NCBI GenBank assembly: GCA_900767825.1
Contig: CAAGAN010000020.1
Span: forward strand, 72,504-136,503
Direction: 5' to 3'
Origin: Bacilli bacterium
GTDB lineage: Bacteria > Bacillota_I > Bacilli_A > RFN20 > CAG-826
DNA length: 64,000 bases
Below the pieces are notes generated by a model, which worked only from the letters and a program-made list of their open reading frames with translations, was not told the DNA's origin and searched no databases. Both the position numbers and the translations under genes were made by a program. Each line of letters begins with the position of its first letter. The stretch's first letter is position 1. Positions 8,695 to 16,553 of the stretch are shown here, piece after piece.

Positions 8695-10541
8695 TGGAAA
8701 TCTCCTTTGGTAGTTGTTCCGAAAGCCCCATAATAGCGAAGGGAAGAAACATCGTTTCCATTTAAGTCGAAACGTAGCATTTTTTCTAATGTCGTTCCTC
8801 CTTCGAACATCTTGGATGATTGTGGGATGAAGTTATAGATTGATTCATAGCCGATATCAGCATCCATGGAAATGAATTTTGGATCTTCATTTATAAAACT
8901 AGTTTCCCCTAAATCCTTTGCGATTCCTGGGATAGTATCGTCAAAGTTATAATAGACGTTATTGATTAAATTGAATTTTTGGGAGAAAGCCATTTCAAAA
9001 CGTGCGGTGGTTTGCTTTCTCATGGCAAAGATATTGTTTCTTATTTCCCAATTTGTACCAGGAATACCCGTATTGAAGTCTTTGGTATCGATAACTTTTT
9101 GGTTAACGATATCTCCACCCATGATGACTGTATTGTTAGAGAAATCGACATTATTTACAGTTCCTGAGAAGATGACATTTCCGTTATTGTTATCGGTAAA
9201 GACATTGTTTTTGACAATAATATCATGCCATGGGGCCATTGTTTTCTTTGTAACTGGAAGTCCATCTTCATCAAAGATCATTTCGCCCTCTTTTGTAAAT
9301 TGGACAACGTTTGTAGTGGTGTTACAAAGAAGGAGTCCTCCTCCATCGTTATGATGAGCATAGTTATATTGGAAAGTAATATTTGAATTGCCAATATCGA
9401 TATCAAACCCTTGTCCATCACGTTTGGTATGGGTATAGCAGGCTTCATTGAATTGGAAGGTGAAGTTCTTACAAGAATGTGTCCAGATGGCGGCACAATA
9501 ATAATTTGGACGCGATAAAACATGTCCATGTATTGAACGGTTGGCTTCGATAAATCCGCCGACAGTCGCACCAATTATGATACTATCGCCTCCGCCGTAA
9601 TTTAATTCATTGCGTCTAATGTTTACATTTGAATGGTGATACCAGCCGATTTCATCATTGAAATAAGGGTTGTTACCCCAGTCGATACCTGGGCGCATTG
9701 CCCAGTTAGAGAATACCCATATACCAGTACGGGCAACTCTATCGATTATATTGTCTTCTACCCAGATGTTTTCATACCAAGAAGGTCCTTTGGCAATTGG
9801 GGTGGAAGCTTCAAATATGATTCCGCCACAGTTATAAGAGAAACGGCTATCTGGACATATATCTTGTACTGTCTGGGCATCCAAATCTGTTAAGTCAGTC
9901 GGAAGCGTATAGCTACCAAGATTGAAATTTAAATCATGGAGGTAATTGTCCCTGATTATGATATTTTCCATGACTCCCTTTTTAGCAGTAGTAACATGGA
10001 TTCCTCTAAATCCAAGAGGGGCAGTAAGTTCAAATCCGCTTAGCCTGATATTGGAGGCTTTTACTTCGATACAGTTATCGTTTTCCTTGCCGATTATCTT
10101 TGCATATTTGTTTTCTTCGTTTCTAGCATAGCTATCGACAATTAATGGGCTTTCTTCATTTGCCTTATAACGTTCTAAGGTTAATTTGCCCTTAAAAGTT
10201 GATCCAGCCTTGAATAATAACTTGGTAGGTTTGCTTTCAATTATCCCTTTGGCTAAAGAAGAAGCGGCTTGAAGGGTCTTCTTTGGCTTTTCAATACTCA
10301 ATCCGTCATTAGAATCGTTCCCGGACTCGGAATCAAAGTAATATGAAGTATAGGAAATAGATTCATCAATAGAAGGATAGTCAGGAGACATGGTTACTCC
10401 TAAAAATTCCGGATTGATTACATTTGGTGTTTCACTTGTCGTAGTTTCATTTTCCGTATTAGAAGATGTAGTAGTTGAACTATTTTCTCCGCAGGAAACT
10501 AGAAACAATAATGGAAGTACTGCTATTAGGCGTTTTTTCAT
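8691..10541 (-). CDS. Right-handed parallel beta-helix lipoprotein (polysaccharide lyase/hydrolase-like)
   Basis: 616-residue lipoprotein with signal peptide and lipobox FLVSC (Cys17), so anchored outside the membrane. It opens with YYFDSESGNDSNDGLSIEKPKKTLQAA, typical of the first coil of pectate-lyase-like parallel beta-helix enzymes, and continues with many NxxxNNxxxD-type turns (for example IIRDNYLHDLN, FTDNNNGNVIF, RNNIFAMR). Such folds occur in pectate lyases, polygalacturonases and other polysaccharide-cleaving families; the exact family cannot be assigned by eye. Its stop overlaps the start of the downstream lipoprotein gene, and its start overlaps the small membrane-protein gene by four bases. 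The transporter genes are in the same operon, which supports a role in extracellular depolymerisation. Confidence 0.8.
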   Translation of the reverse strand: MKKRLIAVLPLLFLVSCGENSSTTTSSNTENETTTSETPNVINPEFLGVTMSPDYPSIDESISYTSYYFDSESGNDSNDGLSIEKPKKTLQAASSLAKGIIESKPTKLLFKAGSTFKGKLTLERYKANEESPLIVDSYARNEENKYAKIIGKENDNCIEVKASNIRLSGFELTAPLGFRGIHVTTAKKGVMENIIIRDNYLHDLNFNLGSYTLPTDLTDLDAQTVQDICPDSRFSYNCGGIIFEASTPIAKGPSWYENIWVEDNIIDRVARTGIWVFSNWAMRPGIDWGNNPYFNDEIGWYHHSNVNIRRNELNYGGGDSIIIGATVGGFIEANRSIHGHVLSRPNYYCAAIWTHSCKNFTFQFNEACYTHTKRDGQGFDIDIGNSNITFQYNYAHHNDGGGLLLCNTTTNVVQFTKEGEMIFDEDGLPVTKKTMAPWHDIIVKNNVFTDNNNGNVIFSGTVNNVDFSNNTVIMGGDIVNQKVIDTKDFNTGIPGTNWEIRNNIFAMRKQTTARFEMAFSQKFNLINNVYYNFDDTIPGIAKDLGETSFINEDPKFISMDADIGYESIYNFIPQSSKMFEGGTTLEKMLRFDLNGNDVSSLRYYGAFGTTTKGDFQ

Positions 10542-11014
10542 ATGGCTTTTTCCTTTCTTGCCAATAAGGCATCAACAATAAATAAGAATGGTATTGGAAT
10601 GATTAATAAGCAGACTAATAAGTCGTATTTGAATTCAAAATGGAAATGGAAGAGTAAATCTGATGACGTCCTAGCTAAACTTATCCACGCTCCAAATAAA
10701 GCAAATCCAATTGGTACTAACATCAACTCTGCTAATGGCTCGCTTGCTTCTATTGGGAAGCGTGCATTGCCCCAATTAATTGCTAGACATGCAACTAGAG
10801 CAATAAGGCTCATTAATATCATTGTAAATAGAAGTGACTTTATCCTAATTATTATAATAGTGAACCCATGTAGCCTTTTATCGACAAAGAAGAAGACTAC
10901 AAATGGAATTAGGCATAACCAAAACAAATGGTTATTTGCCCTTTTCTCTAATAAGGCAACCCCAATTCCATAAAGCTCTAGGAATATTAGAAATCCAATC
11001 CAAGCATAAAGCAT
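10538..11014 (-). CDS. Small polytopic membrane protein, function unknown
   Basis: 158 residues with about four hydrophobic segments (roughly 2-20, 29-45, 57-80, 92-112 and 130-150, not all certainly membrane-spanning). No family recognised. It begins two bases after the solute-binding-protein stop and overlaps the beta-helix gene by ATGA, so it belongs to the sugar-transport operon. The size and placement recall the small DUF624-type membrane proteins of other LplB/LplC loci, but the sequence does not clearly match them. Confidence 0.6.
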   Translation of the reverse strand: MLYAWIGFLIFLELYGIGVALLEKRANNHLFWLCLIPFVVFFFVDKRLHGFTIIIIRIKSLLFTMILMSLIALVACLAINWGNARFPIEASEPLAELMLVPIGFALFGAWISLARTSSDLLFHFHFEFKYDLLVCLLIIPIPFLFIVDALLARKEKAI

Positions 11015-11016
11015 GA

Positions 11017-12645
11017 TTATTCTCTACTCGCCTTCATGATTTTGTATTGCTCAGTTAGATATTTATCGATAACTTCGCATTTTTCTCTATATTCACGAGC
11101 AACTGAGTCATATATTGAGTCGACTCCATTTGAACTTAAAGCAGTTGGATCTTTCTTTCCTGTCCAAGCATCGACTGCCATGGCGTAAAGCTTTTCAGTT
11201 GCCTGTCCTTGCTTTATATTGAATTCGTCATTCATCGTGAAGAGATAGTCATTAACGTCATTATTGATATAGTTAGCAGAATTTCCTGCGATATCTTTAA
11301 TCCAGTGCAATTCTTCTTTGCTATAACCTTTATAAAGCAAGTTCGACATACGTTGGTTCTCAACTAAGGTCAAGATGCCGCTATAGGCAGGGGAAGTTGC
11401 ATAATATTCTTTTCCTTCTGGATAGGAATATGTTCCATCTCCGTTATTAACCCAATGGGTGCCCTCAATTCCATAACGGCAAAGGTTGTAATTATCTTCG
11501 TTTTGATAGACCCAGTTAAGGAAAGACATTATTTCATTAACTCTTTGGCTCTTTTTGGTAATGGCTGCCCCGAAAGTAGCAATTGGATTTCTCATGAATC
11601 CTTTTTTGGTGCTTCCTTTTTTAGCGGACAATGGACCTAAAACAGTGAATTCTGCTTCTTTGTTTTGTGCCTTTGTCATTCTAGAAATCTTTATTAAGTG
11701 TTGAATGGTTGGATCTTGGACAAAAACACCAGTTTTGCCAGCAATGAAATTAGATTCCCCATCGGTTAATAGAATAGAGTTCGCTTCTTTAGATACGACA
11801 CCTTTTTGTGCCCATTGGTATTCCAAGGACAATACATCTTTATAAGCGCTGGTACATCCTCCCTTTCTTACTAATTCCTTGCCATCTTCGCTGACTAAGG
11901 CGCTAGTAAAATACCCTGCATCGGCATAGGCACCCAAGGTAATGACTTTCTCTAAGTCCCAGGCAGCCCCGGTTATCGCATAGGAATTGCCAGTTAATCC
12001 ATTCATCTTTAGACACATTTTTTCAAATGTTTCCAGGTTATCTACTAATTCAAGGTCGGTCTTAGTTGGATCATCGGTATATCCAGCTTTTTCCATTAAG
12101 TCTTTTCTTACTAAAATCCCGAATTTATAAGGACTGATTGCAGAAGGTATGCACACTGTATCTTTAGTAGAGGTAGTCATGGAATCAAGTGGATCGCCCT
12201 TTACTGCTTCATATAGATTTGGTGCTAGTTCATATATGGCATCATAAAGGTTGTAATGGTCGGTTTCGCCTTTTAATTTATCATCAAGCCCAACACCTCC
12301 ACGGGTATGGGAAACAACGATGTCAACTTGGTTACCAGCTGCTAGTTCGCTAGATAGCTTTGTTTGCATGTCTTCGCCAAGAAAATTGATTTCGAAATCA
12401 AGTGCATTGCCGGTTTCTTGGTAATATTTATTTTCGATATAATCGATGACGCTTTTCTCTTCGCTTCCAAGAACCCAGTTAAATTCGCTAGATCCACCAG
12501 CGTAAAGGACGATTTTTGCCCCTTCTGGCTTTTCGATGTTATTTGTTTTGCTGCTAGTAGATGAAGAAATTGATTCTCCTCCTCCGCAACTAGCAAGGGC
12601 TAGTAAACTAATAACTAGTGGTAATTTTCTTTTTAGTCTTTTCAT
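11017..12645 (-). CDS. Sugar ABC transporter substrate-binding lipoprotein
   Basis: 542-residue lipoprotein (lipobox LALASC, Cys20) of the LplA/YtcQ type that accompanies LplB/LplC permeases. Such proteins capture oligosaccharides (rhamnogalacturonan-derived in Bacillus YtcQ) and deliver them to the permease. Typical family features are the long length, KIVLYAGGSSEFNW at the start of the first lobe, a central region with TGVFVQDPTIQHLI, and INEIMSFLNWVYQNEDNYNLCRYGIEGTHW, close to the motif seen in this subfamily near the hinge. The permease gene ends 15 bases upstream. Ligand is inferred from the neighbouring GH35, GH78 and beta-helix genes. Confidence 0.9.
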   Translation of the reverse strand: MKRLKRKLPLVISLLALASCGGGESISSSTSSKTNNIEKPEGAKIVLYAGGSSEFNWVLGSEEKSVIDYIENKYYQETGNALDFEINFLGEDMQTKLSSELAAGNQVDIVVSHTRGGVGLDDKLKGETDHYNLYDAIYELAPNLYEAVKGDPLDSMTTSTKDTVCIPSAISPYKFGILVRKDLMEKAGYTDDPTKTDLELVDNLETFEKMCLKMNGLTGNSYAITGAAWDLEKVITLGAYADAGYFTSALVSEDGKELVRKGGCTSAYKDVLSLEYQWAQKGVVSKEANSILLTDGESNFIAGKTGVFVQDPTIQHLIKISRMTKAQNKEAEFTVLGPLSAKKGSTKKGFMRNPIATFGAAITKKSQRVNEIMSFLNWVYQNEDNYNLCRYGIEGTHWVNNGDGTYSYPEGKEYYATSPAYSGILTLVENQRMSNLLYKGYSKEELHWIKDIAGNSANYINNDVNDYLFTMNDEFNIKQGQATEKLYAMAVDAWTGKKDPTALSSNGVDSIYDSVAREYREKCEVIDKYLTEQYKIMKASRE

Positions 12646-12659
12646 GTTGACTCTCCTTT

Positions 12660-13571
12660 TTATCCTTTTATAGATCCTTCCATTAGACCTTTTGCATAGT
12701 ATTTATGTAATACAGGCGATAAGACGATTAATGGCAATACAACAATTGCAACGGTGGCATTTTTAGCAGCGATTAACGGTGCATCTACAACTGAACCAGT
12801 TGCAGAAGAACCATAAATTGATTGCATGTCTGTTAGCATTTGACGCAATACATATTGAACCGTCCATAGACTTTGATGGCCACTCCCTAGATAAAGTAAT
12901 GATGGTAGCCATTCATTCCATTTACCGACAAATGTCATGATTCCAATTGTTAACATCATCGGAATTGCAAGCGGCAGATATACCCTTACTAATATTTGGA
13001 AATCATTTGCCCCATCGACAACGGCTGCTTCTTCTAATTCTTTTGGAACGCTATAGAAGAAGTTGCGCATTATGAGGATGCTATATGTGGATACGGCACC
13101 AGGAAGAATAAGTGCCCAGACCGTATCATATATCCCGATTCCCCTAATGATTAGATAAGTAGGAATTGTTCCTCCAGAGAAGAACATCGTTATCATGAAG
13201 AAGACATTTAGGAATCCTCTTCCTGGCAGGTATTTTTTTGATAATACATAGGCTGCAGCAGTGCAGACGATGACGGAAATCAAAGATGAAGCTAATGATG
13301 TTAGGAATGAAACCAATATCGAATGAAGGAATAAATCACTCATTGAGAAGAGGAATTTATATCCTTCGAATGTAAATCCTTGGAACAATATCGAAACACC
13401 ATTTTTCTGCAATAATGCATTATTTGATAAAGAGGCTGTCAATATGATCCAGAATGGTAAAATTGCGCAAAGGCTTATCAAAACCATCAAAATTCCATTT
13501 ATTACATCAAATGCTGAATAACGTGGCTTATGGTGCTTTCTATTTGGCAATACTTTGGCTACGCTGCTCAT
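12660..13571 (-). CDS. Sugar ABC transporter permease, LplC/YtcP type
   Basis: 303-residue inner-membrane permease of the carbohydrate uptake (CUT1) class with six predicted membrane segments. The cytoplasmic EAA loop is visible as ELEEAAVVDGANDFQILVRVYLPLAIP, which docks the ATPase. It ends in YYAKGLMEGSIKG, the usual tail of this family. The ATG overlaps the stop of the partner permease by four bases. No ATPase gene is present in the operon, so a shared MsmX/MsmK-type ATPase elsewhere in the genome is expected, as in Bacillus. Confidence 0.93.
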   Translation of the reverse strand: MSSVAKVLPNRKHHKPRYSAFDVINGILMVLISLCAILPFWIILTASLSNNALLQKNGVSILFQGFTFEGYKFLFSMSDLFLHSILVSFLTSLASSLISVIVCTAAAYVLSKKYLPGRGFLNVFFMITMFFSGGTIPTYLIIRGIGIYDTVWALILPGAVSTYSILIMRNFFYSVPKELEEAAVVDGANDFQILVRVYLPLAIPMMLTIGIMTFVGKWNEWLPSLLYLGSGHQSLWTVQYVLRQMLTDMQSIYGSSATGSVVDAPLIAAKNATVAIVVLPLIVLSPVLHKYYAKGLMEGSIKG

Positions 13572-14554
13572 AAAATACCCTCGCTATCAGTTTTCTTGGC
13601 TAATTTATTAGCAAGCAAGACTAGAACCATTCCAATAAGTCCGCGTACCATGCTGTAGGCGGTGGCTTTTGAATATTGCGAACCTTGAACAATTGCGTTG
13701 AATTCAAGAGTACCGACGACTTTTGTAACGCTGTTTAAGGATTGAGATCCGTTTATCATGGCCAATATCATGTCGTAGTTATCGTTCATGATTCCGCCAA
13801 CGTCTAATATGAGTTGCAAGACAATGACGTTCATAAGTCCTGGCAAGGTGACATGTATCATTTGCTTGAAGCGTCCGCCTCCATCAATCTTGCAAGCATC
13901 ATATAGTTCTTGGTTTATGGTCCCTAATCCAGACATATAGATTAAAGTGGCCCATCCCATTCCTTTCCATAAGGAAGAGAAGGAAAGGATAATCCACCAA
14001 TAGGCTGGTTCATTATAGAAAGCTATTTTCTCTCCTCCAAAGAATTGGATAATAGAATTTAGCATTCCTCCATCAAGAGCAAGAAGACTATAGGCCATAC
14101 CGCCGACTGCAATCCAAGAAATGAAATATGGGATATATGAAATAGCTTGGACAGTGCTACGTGCTTTCTTGTTTCCAATTTGATGCAAAAGAAGAGTGAA
14201 TATCAATATTATCGGGAAGTTAGTTCCGATTCTTAATAGTGAAATAAAGACTGTATTCCTGAATTCGATAAAAGAAGCACTAGCTGGATCAAATAATATT
14301 GAATAGAAGACATCTAACCCGACAAATTCGCTTCCGAATATCCCATCACTCAATTTAAAGTCTTGGAAAGCGATTAGCAATCCTGCCATCGGGGCATAAT
14401 TGAATATCCCAATCATTATTACGGCCGGAATTACAAGAAGATAAAGCATCCAGTGCTTCTTTACCATGGCAAGTTTTGGACTACGAGAAAATACTTCGAT
14501 TCCAGTTAATAAAGCATTTTTCTTTTTGCTATTTTTGCAAAGCTCTTTAGCCAT
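13568..14554 (-). CDS. Sugar ABC transporter permease, LplB/YteP type
   Basis: 328-residue partner permease. After a basic cytoplasmic N-terminus it shows HWMLYLLVIPAVIMIGIFNYAPMAGLLIAFQDF, characteristic of LplB/YteP proteins. The EAA-type loop is INQELYDACKIDGGGRFKQMIHVTLPGL. It overlaps the upstream gene by eight bases and the downstream permease by four, so translation is coupled. Together with the downstream permease and lipoprotein it forms an oligosaccharide importer. Confidence 0.93.
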   Translation of the reverse strand: MAKELCKNSKKKNALLTGIEVFSRSPKLAMVKKHWMLYLLVIPAVIMIGIFNYAPMAGLLIAFQDFKLSDGIFGSEFVGLDVFYSILFDPASASFIEFRNTVFISLLRIGTNFPIILIFTLLLHQIGNKKARSTVQAISYIPYFISWIAVGGMAYSLLALDGGMLNSIIQFFGGEKIAFYNEPAYWWIILSFSSLWKGMGWATLIYMSGLGTINQELYDACKIDGGGRFKQMIHVTLPGLMNVIVLQLILDVGGIMNDNYDMILAMINGSQSLNSVTKVVGTLEFNAIVQGSQYSKATAYSMVRGLIGMVLVLLANKLAKKTDSEGIL

Positions 14555-15188
14555 GAATCTCTCCTTTCCTTAATTCTTTCTTGCCTAGACGAATGAAATA
14601 TATAAGTAGTGCAGCGATTAAACCGACTACAACAACTGAAAGAGCAATTATAAATCCTATGCTGACAGGGTTTAGTGATTTAGCATAGACAAAATATCCC
14701 GCAAATCCTTTGGCATCCCTTTTTGATGTGACTTCTGTTTTTGTCTTCTCTACTCCATCTTCATCAACATAGGTTATTGTCTTCGTGATTTTTATAGGGA
14801 TATTTATTGGAGTTAATTCAACTTGGCTTTCGTTGATTCTAGATATTCCTGTCCCACCTATATAGTTAATGATTCCTGGAACATTAATTGTTACTTTATC
14901 TATGTTTCCCGTATCAAAGACACGGTAGAAAAGCATCATTTCATTTTTCTTAGAATTGGAGGATGCTTCCATTATTTGTTCAAAATTAACTTTTTGGTTT
15001 TCTTTGTCTTTTCCTTCTATTTTGACTCTGTCATCACGACTAGTGCTTATAGTTGCATATCCTCCATCATAGAAGGCCCCGCAAGTGGTTTCGATATTTC
15101 CTTTTGAGGCATTTTCTACAATCTTTTTATTCTCGCTTCCTTCAATAGAAAAGGAGGAGAATTCACCAAATAGGAAACTTCCTTGCAT
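14547..15188 (-). CDS. C-terminal part of a frameshift-split exported membrane protein
   Basis: Read alone this gives 213 residues beginning MQGSFLFGEF, but that ATG has no ribosome-binding site. The same frame stays open upstream to 15236, where it meets the A7 run in the preceding signal-peptide ORF. A -1 shift there would join both into one protein of about 311 residues: signal peptide, a beta-rich extracellular domain, and a C-terminal membrane anchor (SIGFIIALSVVVVGLIAALLIYFIRL) followed by basic cytoplasmic residues. Function is unknown. The gene is first in the sugar-transport operon and overlaps the LplB-type permease start by eight bases, so it probably serves the same importer or senses glycan. 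Confidence 0.65.
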   Translation of the reverse strand: MQGSFLFGEFSSFSIEGSENKKIVENASKGNIETTCGAFYDGGYATISTSRDDRVKIEGKDKENQKVNFEQIMEASSNSKKNEMMLFYRVFDTGNIDKVTINVPGIINYIGGTGISRINESQVELTPINIPIKITKTITYVDEDGVEKTKTEVTSKRDAKGFAGYFVYAKSLNPVSIGFIIALSVVVVGLIAALLIYFIRLGKKELRKGEIHG

Positions 15189-15220
15189 CTTAACTTTATC
15201 TAGCCTTCTAAAAGATACAT

Positions 15221-15481
15221 TTAGATCAAATCCATCTTTTTTTGGCTTATAGAGTTGATTGTAACGGCATTTTTATATCCTGAAACAACATTCCAGTCAC
15301 TAATTTTATTGTTTGCTTTTGCCTTAAATTCTTCATAACTTAAAGAACTAGAGATAGAAACCTGGGCATTAGCTTTTTCGTTATGGTAAATAGAAGCATC
15401 AACATTAAAAGAAGCCATGCAAAATGGAAACGCGATTAATGCGAACATAGCGACTAGAGGTTTCTTCATTTGGCTTTTCAT
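15221..15481 (-). CDS. N-terminal (signal-peptide) part of the frameshift-split exported protein
   Basis: 86 residues, starting MKSQMKKPLVAMFALIAFPFCMASFNVDAS, a clear secretion signal (two Met candidates at residues 1 and 5). The remainder is a short beta-rich stretch that stops at TAA 15221-15223. The sequence after the signal continues sensibly only in the -1 frame after the A7 run at 15236-15242, giving the 14547-15188 product. As written the ORF encodes a truncated secreted peptide. It lies behind the divergent AraC gene and its promoter region, so it is the first reading frame of the long minus-strand carbohydrate operon. Confidence 0.6.
   Translation of the reverse strand: MKSQMKKPLVAMFALIAFPFCMASFNVDASIYHNEKANAQVSISSSLSYEEFKAKANNKISDWNVVSGYKNAVTINSISQKKMDLI
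15236..15242 (-). promoter_or_regulatory. A_AAA_AAG slippery heptamer (possible programmed -1 frameshift)
   Basis: The zero frame reads AGC CAA AAA AAG ATG GAT TTG ATC TAA. The heptamer A AAA AAG is in exactly the register used by dnaX-type -1 frameshifting, and the -1 frame (GAT GGA TTT GAT) is the open frame of the downstream ORF. Ten bases later there is a weak 6-bp hairpin, TCTAAA-N7-TTTAGA (15207-15225). No upstream Shine-Dalgarno stimulator is seen. A homopolymer sequencing error, a phase-variable tract or a decayed gene would look the same. Confidence 0.5.
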
Positions 15482-15698
15482 AGATTTGTTTATTAGAAGT
15501 GTAAATACACTCTTTTAAGCTAACTACATAATAAACCCATTATTGGGTCAAAACTATCTTACAATTTACATTAACTTGCAAATTTTTTACATAGGTTTGT
15601 TAAGCGCTTACATTAATAATAATAAAACGGGCTTAAAAACTTGCTTTTTATCAAAATGTTTTGAAAAGATGTGACTATAAATATATTATTTAGGCAAC
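15482..15698. promoter_or_regulatory. Divergent control region between AraC gene and sugar operon
   Basis: 217 bases containing three inverted repeats that could be operators: AGTGTA-AA-TACACT (15498-15511), ACCCA-TTAT-TGGGT (15535-15548) and the perfect palindrome TAAGCGCTTA (15601-15610), the last resembling LacI-family or cre-like operators (TGTTAAGCGCTTACA). On the minus strand TTGACC (15545-15550) followed by an AT-rich TATTATGT region may be the operon promoter, with the ACCCA repeat between its elements. The AraC promoter lies at 15661-15689. Confidence 0.5.
15661..15689 (+). promoter_or_regulatory. Promoter of the AraC-type regulator gene
   Basis: TTGAAA (15661-15666), 17-base spacer, TATTAT (15684-15689): a near-consensus vegetative promoter. 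The ATG at 15699 follows nine bases after the -10 box, so the transcript would begin within a few bases of the start codon and be leaderless. Confidence 0.65.
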
Positions 15699-16553
15699 AT
15701 GGTTAATGAATTAAAGTTTACCGAAGAATATAACCAAGATACGATTTCGACGGCTCCTTATTCCTCGTTTTTGTATAATCGTAACATTGAGAAACATACT
15801 CATATTTTCTTTGAGTTCACATTTTGCCTAAGCGGTGAACTCATTAATGTAGTAAATGGGAACAAAATACCAACTAAAGCTTTTAATGAACTTATTATTA
15901 TCCGTCCTGGCGATACACACGAAATAATTAGGGAAGGGGATGGGGTTGCCCCTGAATACCATAGGGATATTTATTGCCTGAAAGATAAATTCAAGAAGAT
16001 ATGCGATTTTCTTAAACCTGGTTTATATGAAGAAATCATAAATAAGAAAGATCCTATTGTCTTGCGTTGCGATAGGGCTAAGTTAGAAAATCTTGAGCAG
16101 TCTTGTAGCGAACTTAATTGCGATGTTATCTATTTAAAAGAAAGAATGGAAGAACTAGAAAGGCATCATCTTGTAGTAGTGGCAAATATATTAGATCTTT
16201 ATTTATCAAACGAAGAAGAAAAAAGAGAGCCTTACCCAGGCTGGATTGAGCAATTCCTCCAATCTTTGAATACCGAAAAAACATTAAGCATGCCTTTGAA
16301 TGAGATTATCAAGGATATGAATTATTCTAGGGGGCATATTTGCCGCGAATTCAAAAAATATGTAGGCAAGACAATGGTTGAATGCCTTAATGAAAGCCGC
16401 ATCTTCTATAGTGCGATGTTGCTTAGCAATTCAGATATGCCTCTATTAGATATTGCCATGAAGCTTAATTTTTCTTCCCAAAGTGCTTTTACAAATGCTT
16501 TTAAAAAGATATATGGGATTTCTCCTAGGGGTTGGAGAAAGACACATCGTTAA
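15699..16553 (+). CDS. AraC-family transcriptional regulator of the carbohydrate locus
   Basis: 284 residues. The N-terminal half has a cupin-like effector domain (HTHIFFEFTFCLSGELINVVNG, then IIRPGDTHEI). The C-terminal 100 residues form the double helix-turn-helix of AraC proteins: MPLNEIIKDMNYSRGHICREFKKYVGKTMVECL and the signature DIAMKLNFSSQSAFTNAFKKIYGISPRGWRKTHR. Such regulators usually activate sugar-use genes when the cupin binds a sugar. It is transcribed away from the sugar-transport operon, a common arrangement for a local activator, and its end overlaps the convergent GH35 gene by four bases. Confidence 0.93.
   Translation: MVNELKFTEEYNQDTISTAPYSSFLYNRNIEKHTHIFFEFTFCLSGELINVVNGNKIPTKAFNELIIIRPGDTHEIIREGDGVAPEYHRDIYCLKDKFKKICDFLKPGLYEEIINKKDPIVLRCDRAKLENLEQSCSELNCDVIYLKERMEELERHHLVVVANILDLYLSNEEEKREPYPGWIEQFLQSLNTEKTLSMPLNEIIKDMNYSRGHICREFKKYVGKTMVECLNESRIFYSAMLLSNSDMPLLDIAMKLNFSSQSAFTNAFKKIYGISPRGWRKTHR

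Noticed and set aside
10542..10973. 143-codon plus-strand frame opposite the small membrane protein
   Set aside because: The minus-strand gene has overlapping start/stop codons with both neighbours and hydrophobic segments; the plus frame has no signals.
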